Positions 10,623-20,095 of a DNA stretch of 64,000 nucleotides are shown one piece after another. The notes beneath the pieces were generated by a model. The model was not told the DNA's origin. It saw only the letters and a program-made list of their open reading frames with translations, and searched no databases. Location of the stretch: positions 62,001-126,000 of the forward strand of contig CANGTN010000001.1 of the NCBI GenBank assembly GCA_947456805.1, read 5' to 3'. A program made the position numbers and the translations under genes. The DNA is from Chitinophagaceae bacterium. GTDB lineage: Bacteria; Bacteroidota; Bacteroidia; Chitinophagales; Chitinophagaceae. The stretch's first letter is position 1, and each line of letters opens with the position of its first letter.

Positions 10623-11318
10623 ATGCCTTACGAACATCTTTTTTTCGATTTAGATCATACTCTTTGGGATTTTGAAGTAAACTCAAAAGAAACCTTACAT
10701 AATTTGTATTTAGAACAAAACCTGCACGCAAAAGGTATTGATGATTTTGATGCTTTTTTTAACAAGTATAGTCGCCACAATCATCGCTTGTGGGACAGAT
10801 ATACTAAGGGTTTTATCAAACAAGATGAATTGCGTTGGAAGCGAATGTGGCTTACTTTATTGGATTATAAAATTGCCGATGAGGTATTGAGCAAAACAAT
10901 GTCGATAAGATTTTTAGAAATATTACCAACCAAAAAAAATTTGTTCCCGTATACTATAGAAATATTGACTTATCTGGCTGATAAAAATTATAACTTACAC
11001 CTTATTACCAATGGTTTTGAAAATGTGCAGCACAACAAACTTCGCAACAGCAACCTCGCTCACTTTTTTAACCAAGTAATTACATCTGAAGCGAGCAATA
11101 GCTTAAAACCGAATAAAGAAATTTTTGATTTTGCTTTGCAAAAGGCCGGAGCATCATTACATCAAAGTGTTATGATTGGCGATAATTTGGATGCTGATAT
11201 TCAGGGCGGAATAAATGCTGGAATGGATACTATTTTTGTCAACCATATCAATTCACAACCACACATTAAAGCCACATATGAAATTTCTCATTTAAAAGAG
11301 TTGGAAAATATTTTATAA
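10623..11318 (+). CDS. YjjG family noncanonical pyrimidine nucleotidase (HAD)
   Basis: FFDLDHTLWDFE, ITNGF, KPNKEIF and MIGDNLDADIQGG HAD motifs. Confidence 0.9.
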   Translation: MPYEHLFFDLDHTLWDFEVNSKETLHNLYLEQNLHAKGIDDFDAFFNKYSRHNHRLWDRYTKGFIKQDELRWKRMWLTLLDYKIADEVLSKTMSIRFLEILPTKKNLFPYTIEILTYLADKNYNLHLITNGFENVQHNKLRNSNLAHFFNQVITSEASNSLKPNKEIFDFALQKAGASLHQSVMIGDNLDADIQGGINAGMDTIFVNHINSQPHIKATYEISHLKELENIL

Positions 11319-11343
11319 AAATCTGTAATTATCTTTGGTACGT

Positions 11344-12057
11344 ATGGGCCAAAAAAAATTAATTCGTTTTGAAGCAATCAAAGCATTTCCGAATGTGATG
11401 GAATACCCGGAAAACATGCAAGGCAACTGGCATAATTATTTTAAAAACAACAATCCAATTACTTTAGAATTGGCGTGTGGAAAAGGAGAATACACCACAG
11501 GGTTGGCAATGATGTATAGCGATAGAAACTTTATTGGTATTGATATTAAAGGCAATAGAATTTGGCGTGGAGCGAAAACAGCAATTGATGAAGGATTGCA
11601 CAATGTTGCTTTTTTAAGAACCGAAATAGATAAAATCACAAATTACTTTGCAGGTGATGAAGTAGCTGAAATTTGGATTACGTTTCCTGACCCTCAACTA
11701 AGAATGTCAAAAGCAAAAAAGCGATTAACACACCCTAAGTTCTTACGGTTGTATCAACAATTATTACAACCCAATGGAACAATCCATTTAAAAACAGACA
11801 GCCCTGTTTTATATCAATTTACCAAAACAGTAATTAAATTATATTCACTTGAATGCAATGTGGATTTTGATGATGCTTATCGTCAAACAACAATTTCAAA
11901 AGAGCTTTCCATACAAACACATTATGAAAAATTGGATATTGCCAATAGCAATAAAATTCACTATTTACAATTTAAATTAAACAAAGTGCTTCCCGCTTTG
12001 TTAGATAAAGAATTAAATGAGCGAATTCATGAGCAAGCAGTTAGTGGAAGGAGTTGA
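11344..12057 (+). CDS. trmB: tRNA (guanine-N7-)-methyltransferase
   Basis: LELACGKGEYTTGLA, GIDIKGNRIWRGAKTA and WITFPDPQ motifs; ATG at 11344 preferred to TTG at 11335. Confidence 0.92.
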   Translation: MGQKKLIRFEAIKAFPNVMEYPENMQGNWHNYFKNNNPITLELACGKGEYTTGLAMMYSDRNFIGIDIKGNRIWRGAKTAIDEGLHNVAFLRTEIDKITNYFAGDEVAEIWITFPDPQLRMSKAKKRLTHPKFLRLYQQLLQPNGTIHLKTDSPVLYQFTKTVIKLYSLECNVDFDDAYRQTTISKELSIQTHYEKLDIANSNKIHYLQFKLNKVLPALLDKELNERIHEQAVSGRS

Positions 12058-12220
12058 TTTTTATTATGAGGATGGATTTATGGTACTTACTGAAAAGTAT
12101 CACTTAGAAAAAGGGTATTGCTGTGGTCATGCTTGCAAACATTGTCCTTTCAATTTTGAATCGGTACCCGAACCAAAAAAAAGTATTGCTTTAGAAATGA
12201 GATTGGAAAAGGATTTATAA
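12017..12220 (+). CDS. DUF5522-like Cys-rich small protein
   Basis: VEGVDFYYEDGFMVLTEKYHLEKGYCCGHACKHCPFNF; overlaps the trmB 3' end. Confidence 0.75.
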   Translation: MSEFMSKQLVEGVDFYYEDGFMVLTEKYHLEKGYCCGHACKHCPFNFESVPEPKKSIALEMRLEKDL

Positions 12221-12256
12221 ATTTTCAGTAGGTAACTTTTATGGGGTATAAAGTTT

Positions 12257-12640
12257 ATGGCAACCAATAAAATAGAAAAATCTAAAACTGCACTCCCAAC
12301 ACTCAAAGCAAAATATTCCTTTTTTGAAGATGTGTATGATGTTGTAAGGCAAATACCTAAAGGAAGGGTTACCAGCTATGGCGCAATTGCCCAATATTTA
12401 GGTACAAAACTCAGTGCAAGAATGGTGGGTTGGGCAATGAATGGGTCACATACTGTTTCGCCTTATGTACCAGCACACAGAGTTGTGAATAGAAACGGAA
12501 TGCTTAGTGGTAAAGCACATTTCGATACGCCAACCCAAATGCAGGAATTATTAGAACAAGAAAACATTAAAATAGTAAAAGAAACAATTATTGATTTTGA
12601 AAAAATATTTTGGGATCCCTGTAACGAATTATCCTTCTGA
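12257..12640 (+). CDS. MGMT-family alkyltransferase-like (ATL) protein
   Basis: VYDVVRQIPKGRVTSYGAIAQYLG..., with PAHRVVNRNG in place of the PCHRV active site. Confidence 0.85.
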   Translation: MATNKIEKSKTALPTLKAKYSFFEDVYDVVRQIPKGRVTSYGAIAQYLGTKLSARMVGWAMNGSHTVSPYVPAHRVVNRNGMLSGKAHFDTPTQMQELLEQENIKIVKETIIDFEKIFWDPCNELSF

Positions 12641-12669
12641 TCTTTTCGTTATTCGCATACCCAATACTA

Positions 12670-13212
12670 TTATACGTAGTAGGGGCTAATCATTATGTAT
12701 ACCACAGGTCCAGTAACTGCAACATAAAACCACAAGGGCCAAGTAATTTTGGCTAATTTTTTATGCGCTTCATATTCACCAATTAATGCACGGTAAGCTG
12801 TAAATAAAATAAAAGGCAAAATAATTGCTGCCAGAAAAATATGCGTTATAAGTATGATGTAATAGATTGTTTTTAAAATACCCTCTCCCCCAAATTTTGT
12901 CTCGCCAGAAAATAAGTGATGTGCAATATAACTAACCAAAAATAAAATTGATAGCACCAAGGCAGACATCATCATTCGTTTATGTAATAAAAATTTGTTG
13001 TTTTTTACAGCTACTAATGCGCCTACAAGCAAAACTGCAATCACAGAATTGATTACCGCATTGATAGTAGCAAAAATATGTACATCAAAACCCAAATCTA
13101 CGTTAAGTTGTATTTTACCCAAACTTACCACAACTGCAAAAACAACAAATGAAAATATTGCTATAAGCCACTTTGCTGCACTATCGTTTTTTTTAATAGA
13201 TGGTTGTAACAT
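12670..13212 (-). CDS. DUF420 domain-containing membrane protein
   Basis: Multi-TM, conserved His-rich helices (LLHKRMMMSALVLSILFLVSYIAHH), next to the oxidase genes. Confidence 0.85.
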   Translation of the reverse strand: MLQPSIKKNDSAAKWLIAIFSFVVFAVVVSLGKIQLNVDLGFDVHIFATINAVINSVIAVLLVGALVAVKNNKFLLHKRMMMSALVLSILFLVSYIAHHLFSGETKFGGEGILKTIYYIILITHIFLAAIILPFILFTAYRALIGEYEAHKKLAKITWPLWFYVAVTGPVVYIMISPYYV

Positions 13213-13261
13213 AAGTTTGAAATTAAAATGTTTTATTTTTTAAAAATGATATAGATTTAAA

Positions 13262-14086
13262 TTACCCATTTATTTGTCTTCTTTTATTCATATACCAAAC
13301 AAAGCCTGTTACCAATACGACTATAAGTAGCCACAACCAACTCAGATCAATTATTTGAGCGAATATAGTGCTGCGTTTGGATTTGTCTTTTTCTAACATT
13401 AACAAACCAATATCTCTTGATAATGCACCAAGTGATGCAGAATCTAATCCGCTGTATGGTTGTTCCAATCTTCCTCTTACCACAAAATCTTTGTCTAATA
13501 ATACAAATCTTGCAGTATGTGGAAAATCAGGACTTACTGGCTCTTTAACAAGTTTATCAATTTTAAGTTCATTAAAAATATAATCATAAATAGAATCTCT
13601 GTTACCTGTTAGCAACCACCAGTTGTCGGGATTTATTCCATTTCTATCGGCATATTCTTTTAATACAGAAACAGAATCTCTTTCAGGATCTATGGATAAC
13701 GAAATAAACTGCACTACTGATGTATCAATTTTTTTACGCACATTTCCTCCGGTAATAAAGCCTTGTTGTAATTTAGACATACTATTTGTAAGCCTTGGGC
13801 ATATACTTGCACATTTTGTAAAAAACAAATCAATTACAATGGCTTTGCCTTTAATGTTATACAGTTGTACAGTATCGCCAAGCTGATTGACTAAGGTTAA
13901 ATTTGCACTCTTGTGCCAAAATGTATCCGATTTAATCTTTCCATTTACCTCTCTTGTAACAACCGAATCAAAAAAATATTTTTTGGGAACTGTAACTGCA
14001 GTATCACTAGCTGATTTAAGCCACAAATAACAAAATATGGGAATAATTACTGCAATTAATAAGGCTAATACTGCTTTTTTAGTCAT
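13262..14086 (-). CDS. SCO family protein (Cu delivery to oxidase)
   Basis: DLFFTKCASICPRLTNSM (CxxxC) and FPHTARFVLLD motifs. Confidence 0.9.
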   Translation of the reverse strand: MTKKAVLALLIAVIIPIFCYLWLKSASDTAVTVPKKYFFDSVVTREVNGKIKSDTFWHKSANLTLVNQLGDTVQLYNIKGKAIVIDLFFTKCASICPRLTNSMSKLQQGFITGGNVRKKIDTSVVQFISLSIDPERDSVSVLKEYADRNGINPDNWWLLTGNRDSIYDYIFNELKIDKLVKEPVSPDFPHTARFVLLDKDFVVRGRLEQPYSGLDSASLGALSRDIGLLMLEKDKSKRSTIFAQIIDLSWLWLLIVVLVTGFVWYMNKRRQING

Positions 14087-14109
14087 AATACTATGTATAT
14101 ATTTCAAAA

Positions 14110-14134
14110 AAACCATTGCTGCATGCAATGGTTT
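14110..14134 (-). terminator. Rho-independent terminator downstream of cox subunit IV
   Basis: AAACCATTGC-TGCAT-GCAATGGTTT, followed by a T-run on the minus strand. Confidence 0.8.
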
Positions 14135-14164
14135 GGAAAAAAGAATATTTTTTTAAAAACTAAA

Positions 14165-14608
14165 TTAATGCTCTTTGTGTTCCTCGGTTGCATCATGTGT
14201 AGTAGCACCGTGTTCTGCCTTATGCTCTTTTACCTCAACCTTTTGAGTACTTTTCTCTTTAAAATGCGGATCATAATTATTACGAAGGTTTTTAAATGAA
14301 TTGCCATCATACAAAAAGGCTGCAATAAACCAAACAAATAACATTAAAGGAACAATAATGGTCATTATTAAATTCTTGATTTCATGTTTTAAGTGCATGA
14401 AATAACCAACAATATAAAATGCTTTAACAAGCATTAAAATTACAATTGACCCTTTGATAGCAAGCCTTAAATTAGGTTGATCGATTTTCATCATCCAAAA
14501 ACCAAGTACTAATTCAACTATTGTTAAGATGGTAAGAATGATGGTTACATTTCTTACTTCATTTTTATTTTCATGATGTTCTAACTGTACTACTTCTGAT
14601 TGTTCCAT
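14165..14608 (-). CDS. Cytochrome c oxidase subunit IV family protein
   Basis: Three TM segments, FYIVGYFMHLKHEIKNL motif, operon context. Confidence 0.85.
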   Translation of the reverse strand: MEQSEVVQLEHHENKNEVRNVTIILTILTIVELVLGFWMMKIDQPNLRLAIKGSIVILMLVKAFYIVGYFMHLKHEIKNLIMTIIVPLMLFVWFIAAFLYDGNSFKNLRNNYDPHFKEKSTQKVEVKEHKAEHGATTHDATEEHKEH

Positions 14609-14634
14609 ATAATTATTTTGAAGAAATTTTTAAA

Positions 14635-15306
14635 TTAAATAAGATAAAAACAGGTGAATACAAATACCCAAACCAAATCTACAAAGTGCCAGTACAATCC
14701 TGCTTTTTCAATCATTAAATAATGACCTCTTTTTTCGAAGGTATCATTCAATGTCATAATCAACATTATGATATTGATAATTACACCACTAAATACGTGA
14801 AAGCCATGAAAACCTGTGATTGTAAAAAAGTAATTGGTAAAATTGGTAGAAGATTGAGAACCATCTGCATTTAAGAAAGGATTAGCACCCCACCAAGCAC
14901 CTTCATGGTGCAGGTGTGTCCACTCCCAAGCCTGACAACCTAAGAAAGCTATACCACCAATGATTGTCCAAACTAAATTGGTAACAACCTTTTGTTTATT
15001 ATTTTCATGACCTGCTTTTACAGCCAATACCATTGTTACCGAACTGATGATTAATATGAACGTCATTAAACTCACAAACATCAAAGGCAATCCGCTTCCT
15101 AAAAAAGGGAAAGATTGAAATACTACATTGGGATCGGGCCAGCCATTGGTACTAAATCGAATTGTGCCATAAGAAATAAGGAATGCACCAAAAGTAAATG
15201 CATCACTCATTAAAAAATACCACATCATTAATTTTCCGTATTCTACATTGAATGGGCTTTTGCCGCCATTCCACCATTTGGGATTTGCTGTTGTTGCAGT
15301 TTGCAT
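14635..15306 (-). CDS. Cytochrome c oxidase subunit III
   Basis: GFHGFHVFSGVIINI and YWHFVDLVWVFVFTCFYLI motifs; internal ATG start preferred. Confidence 0.92.
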   Translation of the reverse strand: MQTATTANPKWWNGGKSPFNVEYGKLMMWYFLMSDAFTFGAFLISYGTIRFSTNGWPDPNVVFQSFPFLGSGLPLMFVSLMTFILIISSVTMVLAVKAGHENNKQKVVTNLVWTIIGGIAFLGCQAWEWTHLHHEGAWWGANPFLNADGSQSSTNFTNYFFTITGFHGFHVFSGVIINIIMLIMTLNDTFEKRGHYLMIEKAGLYWHFVDLVWVFVFTCFYLI

Positions 15307-15405
15307 ATTGACTAATGAAATTTCGTTTACAAAAGTATTGTGTAATGGGTAAAAAAGGTGAATAATCTTCAACTTTTTTTAGATGTTTTTATAATTATTA
15401 TTTTT

Positions 15406-15984
15406 TTAGCGAATCCATATAAAAAAAACAAGCAAGTACAACCATAAAACATCTACAAAATGCCAATAAATACTCACTACTTCAATAGTGACGCTGCTAT
15501 AGTTTTTTGTATTACTAAAATAAGCTTTCAAAAACATGACCAATAATGAAACAACACCCCCAAGTACATGTAATGCATGTAACCCTACAATGATTAATAT
15601 AAAAGATGCTGATGCGTTACTTTTGGGTCCGGTTAAATGAATTCCATGACTTTCTAAATTCATGAAACCCAATGTTTGTAAGGCTGCAAAGCCAACACCC
15701 AAAATTACTGTAATTGTCATTAATGTACGATAACGACTCATTTCTCTTGCCTTATAACTCTTTACTGCCAATTGAATGGTAAGGCTGCTAGCCAATATTA
15801 CTATTGTGCTGTACCAAAAAACCAATGGCAAACTAAATTCCAGAAAATTGCTTTGATTTCGTTTTACAATGTATGCGCTCGTTAATCCTGCAAACATCAT
15901 ACAAATACTTCCCATAGCTACCCATAATAAAAATTTATAGGGGTGAATTCTTTTTCCTGTTTCATTCAAAGTGGCACTACTCAT
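15406..15984 (-). CDS. Cytochrome c oxidase subunit III (second copy)
   Basis: GLHALHVLGGVVSLL and YWHFVDVLWLYLLVFFIWIR. Confidence 0.9.
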   Translation of the reverse strand: MSSATLNETGKRIHPYKFLLWVAMGSICMMFAGLTSAYIVKRNQSNFLEFSLPLVFWYSTIVILASSLTIQLAVKSYKAREMSRYRTLMTITVILGVGFAALQTLGFMNLESHGIHLTGPKSNASASFILIIVGLHALHVLGGVVSLLVMFLKAYFSNTKNYSSVTIEVVSIYWHFVDVLWLYLLVFFIWIR

Positions 15985-16040
15985 ATATTTTGTATTTGAA
16001 AAATAATTTTTTTATTGTTTAATAACTAAACATTAATCGC

Positions 16041-16925
16041 TTAATTAAGTTTATCGGCTAACAAAGCCAAGAAAACAATTGGCAGATAAATGTAACTGCT
16101 AAACATCACTCTTCTTGCTGCTTTTACATCCATTTCAATATATAAACGAACACATTGAAAAACCATGAAAAGATTGCATAATACTAAAATCCACATACTT
16201 ATATTACCTGTAAGTTTTAAATAGTTTGGCAAAATACCAATAGGCAACATCAATACACTATACATAATTGCTTGCACAGCAGTAAACTTTGTTGGTCCTT
16301 CATTACTTGGCAATAATTTAAATCCCGCTGTTGTATAATCTTTGTGAGAAACCCAGGCAATTGCCCAAAAGTGTGGAAATTGCCATATAAACTGAATAGC
16401 AAATAATATCCATCCTCCTGCACTAAAATCATCCTGACCAGCTACCCAACCAATTAAACAAGGTAATGCTCCGGGAATGCCCCCAATTAAAACAGCTATA
16501 GAATTTATTTTTTTTAATGGCGTGTATATGAATGAATACAGAAATAAACTGAAAGCACTTACCAATGCAGAGGATAAATTAAAAAAATACCACATCATTA
16601 ATACACCGATAATTCCTGCAAACGCTGCAAATAAATAAGCTTCTTTTTGAGTCATTCTGCCACTTGCTACGGGCCTATTAGCTGTACGTTTCATCAATGC
16701 ATCAGAATTTTTTTCTACTGATTGATTAATTGCATTGGCACTACCTGTAATTAACATCCCAGCGACAAACAACAATCCAATCATTTTCCAATTGTAGCTT
16801 ACAACATTGGGGGCTAATAAATAACAAATAACACAAGTGAATACCACAGTGAAACTTAGTGTAAACTTGGTGAGCTCTTTATAGTCTTTGAGCTTGGTGG
16901 CGAATGTTGTATTGTTTGTATTCAT
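16041..16925 (-). CDS. ctaB: Protoheme IX farnesyltransferase
   Basis: NAINQSVEKNSDALMKRTANRPVASGRM UbiA motif; internal ATG start. Confidence 0.92.
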   Translation of the reverse strand: MNTNNTTFATKLKDYKELTKFTLSFTVVFTCVICYLLAPNVVSYNWKMIGLLFVAGMLITGSANAINQSVEKNSDALMKRTANRPVASGRMTQKEAYLFAAFAGIIGVLMMWYFFNLSSALVSAFSLFLYSFIYTPLKKINSIAVLIGGIPGALPCLIGWVAGQDDFSAGGWILFAIQFIWQFPHFWAIAWVSHKDYTTAGFKLLPSNEGPTKFTAVQAIMYSVLMLPIGILPNYLKLTGNISMWILVLCNLFMVFQCVRLYIEMDVKAARRVMFSSYIYLPIVFLALLADKLN

Positions 16926-16942
16926 TATATATTTAGAAAAAT

Positions 16943-16968
16943 AATGCTCCCGAATATTCGGGAGCATT
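16943..16968 (-). terminator. Palindromic hairpin between ctaD and ctaB, possible terminator or attenuator
   Basis: AATGCTCCCGAATATTCGGGAGCATT is a perfect 26-bp palindrome, followed by ATTTTTCT on the minus strand. Confidence 0.75.
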
Positions 16969-17018
16969 GCAAAGTATTGTTCAACTGCATAATAAATTAC
17001 ACAGCACATTAATTGTGA

Positions 17019-18842
17019 TTAATGATGACTTTCATCTGCTCCTACCGGTGTAGTTTGAGAAGTATATTCTTTCCCATCTTTACCATAATCATAAGGCCAA
17101 CGATGAACTTCAGGAATTTCTCCAACCCAGTTACCATGACCAGGATTGATTGGTGTCGTCCACTCTAAAGTATTGGATCCGTAAGGGTTTAAGGTAGTTA
17201 CTTTTCTGCCTTTCCAAATACTGTAGAAGAAATTAGCAATGAATAATAACTGAGCTGCAAATACAATCATGGCAACGGTACTGATAAATCTGTTTAATTC
17301 ACCAAAGTTTTTGAAACTTTCCCAAATACTGTAATCATAATATCTACGAGGCATACCGGCTAAGCCTTCGTAATGCATTGGCCAGAAAATTAAATAAGCT
17401 CCTACTATAGAAATCCAAAAATGGATATAACCAAGTGAAGTATTTAAATACCTACCATACATTTTAGGATACCAATGATACACGCCTGCAAACATTCCAA
17501 ACATACTTGCAACACCCATTACAATATGGAAGTGTGCAATTACGAAATAAGTATCATGCAAGTGAATATCTAATGCAGAGTTGCCTAACCAAATACCTGT
17601 TAAACCACCAGAAATAAATAAACTTACAAATCCGATTGCGAACATCATTGCAGGTGTAAAACGAATATTACCTCTCCACAAAGTTGTGAGCCAGTTAAAT
17701 ACTTTAATAGCACTCGGAACAGCAATTAACAAAGTAAGTAATACGAATATACTTCCTAAGAAAGGATTTAATCCCGTTACAAACATATGGTGTGCCCAAA
17801 CTAAGAATGCTAAAATTGCAATTGCAAATAAGCTACCAATCATTGCCATGTAACCGAAGATTGGCTTGCGAGAATTCACTGATAATATTTCACTCACCAT
17901 GCCCATTGCTGGTAATAAGATGATATATACTTCCGGATGACCTAAGAACCAAAATAAATGTTGGAATAAAATTGCACTTCCACCTTCATTAGGTAGTGCT
18001 GTGTTTGTGGTTGTTAAAAAAATATCTGACAAGTAAAAACTTGTTCCAAAATTTCTATCAAATATCAAAAGAATGAAACCTGAAAGTAATACAGGAAAAG
18101 AAAGTACCCCTAATACTGCAGTGAAAAACAATGCCCAAATTGTCAAAGGCAATCTAGTCATGCTCATTCCCTTGGTACGCATATTTAGTACAGTAGCGAT
18201 ATAGTTTAATCCACCTAACAAAGATGATACTACAAATAATGCCATTGCAACTAACCATAAATCCATACCAGTTTTACTACCAGGAGAAGCGTCTCCTAAT
18301 GCAGATAAGGGAGGATAAGCCGTCCAACCACCACTGAATGGTCCTGTTTCTACAAAAATAGAAGAAACCATTACCACACTTGCAGCAAAGAAAAACCAAT
18401 AGCTCAACATATTCATAAAAGGAGATGCCATGTCTCTTGCACCAACCTGTAATGGAATTAAAAAGTTGGCAAAGGTTCCACTTAACCCGGCGGTTAATAC
18501 AAAGAATACCAACACGGTTCCGTGAGTGGTTACCAATGCATAGTATCCTTGTGCTGTGATATGACCTTTTTCTACCCAAAACTTACCCAACAAATCTTCC
18601 AACCAAGGAAAAGAAGTATCAGGATAGCCTAATTGTAAACGGAAAAGAACACTCATTAAACCACCAATTACCGCCCAAACCATACCGGTAATAAGAAATT
18701 GTTTAGCAATCATTTTATGATCCATGCTAAACACATACTTACTAATGAAAGTTTCCTGGTGGTGATGGTCATGATGCTCACCATGAGCATCGTGGTGTGT
18801 AGCTAACACTGACTCTGCCTGAAGTACTGCTTCGTTACTCAT
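17019..18842 (-). CDS. ctaD: Cytochrome c oxidase subunit I
   Basis: WFFGHPEVY-like FWFLGHPEVYIILLPAMG and HDTYFVIAHFHIVMG heme-copper ligand motifs. Confidence 0.97.
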   Translation of the reverse strand: MSNEAVLQAESVLATHHDAHGEHHDHHHQETFISKYVFSMDHKMIAKQFLITGMVWAVIGGLMSVLFRLQLGYPDTSFPWLEDLLGKFWVEKGHITAQGYYALVTTHGTVLVFFVLTAGLSGTFANFLIPLQVGARDMASPFMNMLSYWFFFAASVVMVSSIFVETGPFSGGWTAYPPLSALGDASPGSKTGMDLWLVAMALFVVSSLLGGLNYIATVLNMRTKGMSMTRLPLTIWALFFTAVLGVLSFPVLLSGFILLIFDRNFGTSFYLSDIFLTTTNTALPNEGGSAILFQHLFWFLGHPEVYIILLPAMGMVSEILSVNSRKPIFGYMAMIGSLFAIAILAFLVWAHHMFVTGLNPFLGSIFVLLTLLIAVPSAIKVFNWLTTLWRGNIRFTPAMMFAIGFVSLFISGGLTGIWLGNSALDIHLHDTYFVIAHFHIVMGVASMFGMFAGVYHWYPKMYGRYLNTSLGYIHFWISIVGAYLIFWPMHYEGLAGMPRRYYDYSIWESFKNFGELNRFISTVAMIVFAAQLLFIANFFYSIWKGRKVTTLNPYGSNTLEWTTPINPGHGNWVGEIPEVHRWPYDYGKDGKEYTSQTTPVGADESHH

Positions 18843-18915
18843 ATCAATATGGAATTAATATTATTTTCTACTAATTATTTTATAACAACTATTTGGTAAA
18901 ACAGTTGTATGATTC

Positions 18916-20001
18916 TTAATTTTTTACTACAGATTTTACTGCCGTTGATAATGCTGTATTGGCAGGTTTTGTAGTATCTGCTTTCTGAAATTTTTCAGGG
19001 TAAGCTGATACATATGCTGGTGTTTTTGAAGCCATCCATTTATCAAACTCTGCTTGTGTTACAACTTCAATATTTCCTTTCATTGAATAATGTCCATTAC
19101 CACACATCTGATCACAACTAATTTCATATGCGAAGTTTGGATTGTTGGTAATTTTTTTCATTTCTGCAGTGGTATACTTAGGTGTAAACCACATAGTAGT
19201 TGGTATTCCGGGTACAGCATCCATTTTCATACGGAAGTGAGTTAAACCAACATCATGAATTACATCACGACTACCAATAATTAATTTTACTGGTCTGTCT
19301 TTAACGATATACATTGTTTGGGTTAAAACAACATCATCATGAGATTTGTCATCAGCTTTCAAATTTAATTCAGCATTATCATTCCATATTAATCCTAAAG
19401 GATTGTCTACATCATTAATTAATTTATAGTACTTTTTTCCAAACTTTTTATCGGCTCCTTCGTATCTGAAAACCCATCCGAATTGTTTTCCTACTACTTC
19501 TACTTGCAAAGCATTATCTGGTGCTTCACCTGTAAATGAAAACCAGTTTTTAAGTCCAATGATTACCAATACAGCCAATACGATTGCTGGAACCACAGTC
19601 CACAAAGCTTCTAATTTGTTGCTATGCGGGAAGAAGAAAACTTTGCGCTTGTCGCTTTCTTGATATTTGAATGAAAACCAAAACAATAAAATTTGAGTAG
19701 CAACAAAAACACTGCCGGTAACCCAAATGGTAAGCCAAAGCATCTCATCAACTTTTTCACCATGATTACTTGCTGCAGGGTAAGCCAACAATGTTTTTTT
19801 GAACAATAATTCATTGCAATACCAAACACCAATCAAACCAAGTATCATGAAAGCAAGCATTAAAAATGCATTGATTTTATTATTTTGCTTTCTGGCATTT
19901 TCTTCGCCTTTAATTACAGATACATACTCACTCACTTTTGCAATCTGGAAAATGACTACAAAAAATAAAACGATTACTGCTATGATTAAAAAAGTTGTCA
20001 T
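18916..20001 (-). CDS. ctaC: Cytochrome c oxidase subunit II
   Basis: CuA motif SCDQMCGNGHYSM; VVGKQFGWVFRYEG. Confidence 0.95.
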   Translation of the reverse strand: MTTFLIIAVIVLFFVVIFQIAKVSEYVSVIKGEENARKQNNKINAFLMLAFMILGLIGVWYCNELLFKKTLLAYPAASNHGEKVDEMLWLTIWVTGSVFVATQILLFWFSFKYQESDKRKVFFFPHSNKLEALWTVVPAIVLAVLVIIGLKNWFSFTGEAPDNALQVEVVGKQFGWVFRYEGADKKFGKKYYKLINDVDNPLGLIWNDNAELNLKADDKSHDDVVLTQTMYIVKDRPVKLIIGSRDVIHDVGLTHFRMKMDAVPGIPTTMWFTPKYTTAEMKKITNNPNFAYEISCDQMCGNGHYSMKGNIEVVTQAEFDKWMASKTPAYVSAYPEKFQKADTTKPANTALSTAVKSVVKN

Positions 20002-20095
20002 GGTCTATAAACTATTTTCTTTTCTTCAATTAAAAATCCTTTCGATTTTGTATTTAAAACTATTTCTGATTTTCAGAAACTAATTTTAGAATTTA

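Noticed and set aside
18277-18579. 100-aa ORF inside ctaD and similar shadow ORFs throughout the window
   Set aside because: Fully contained in strongly supported genes in another frame
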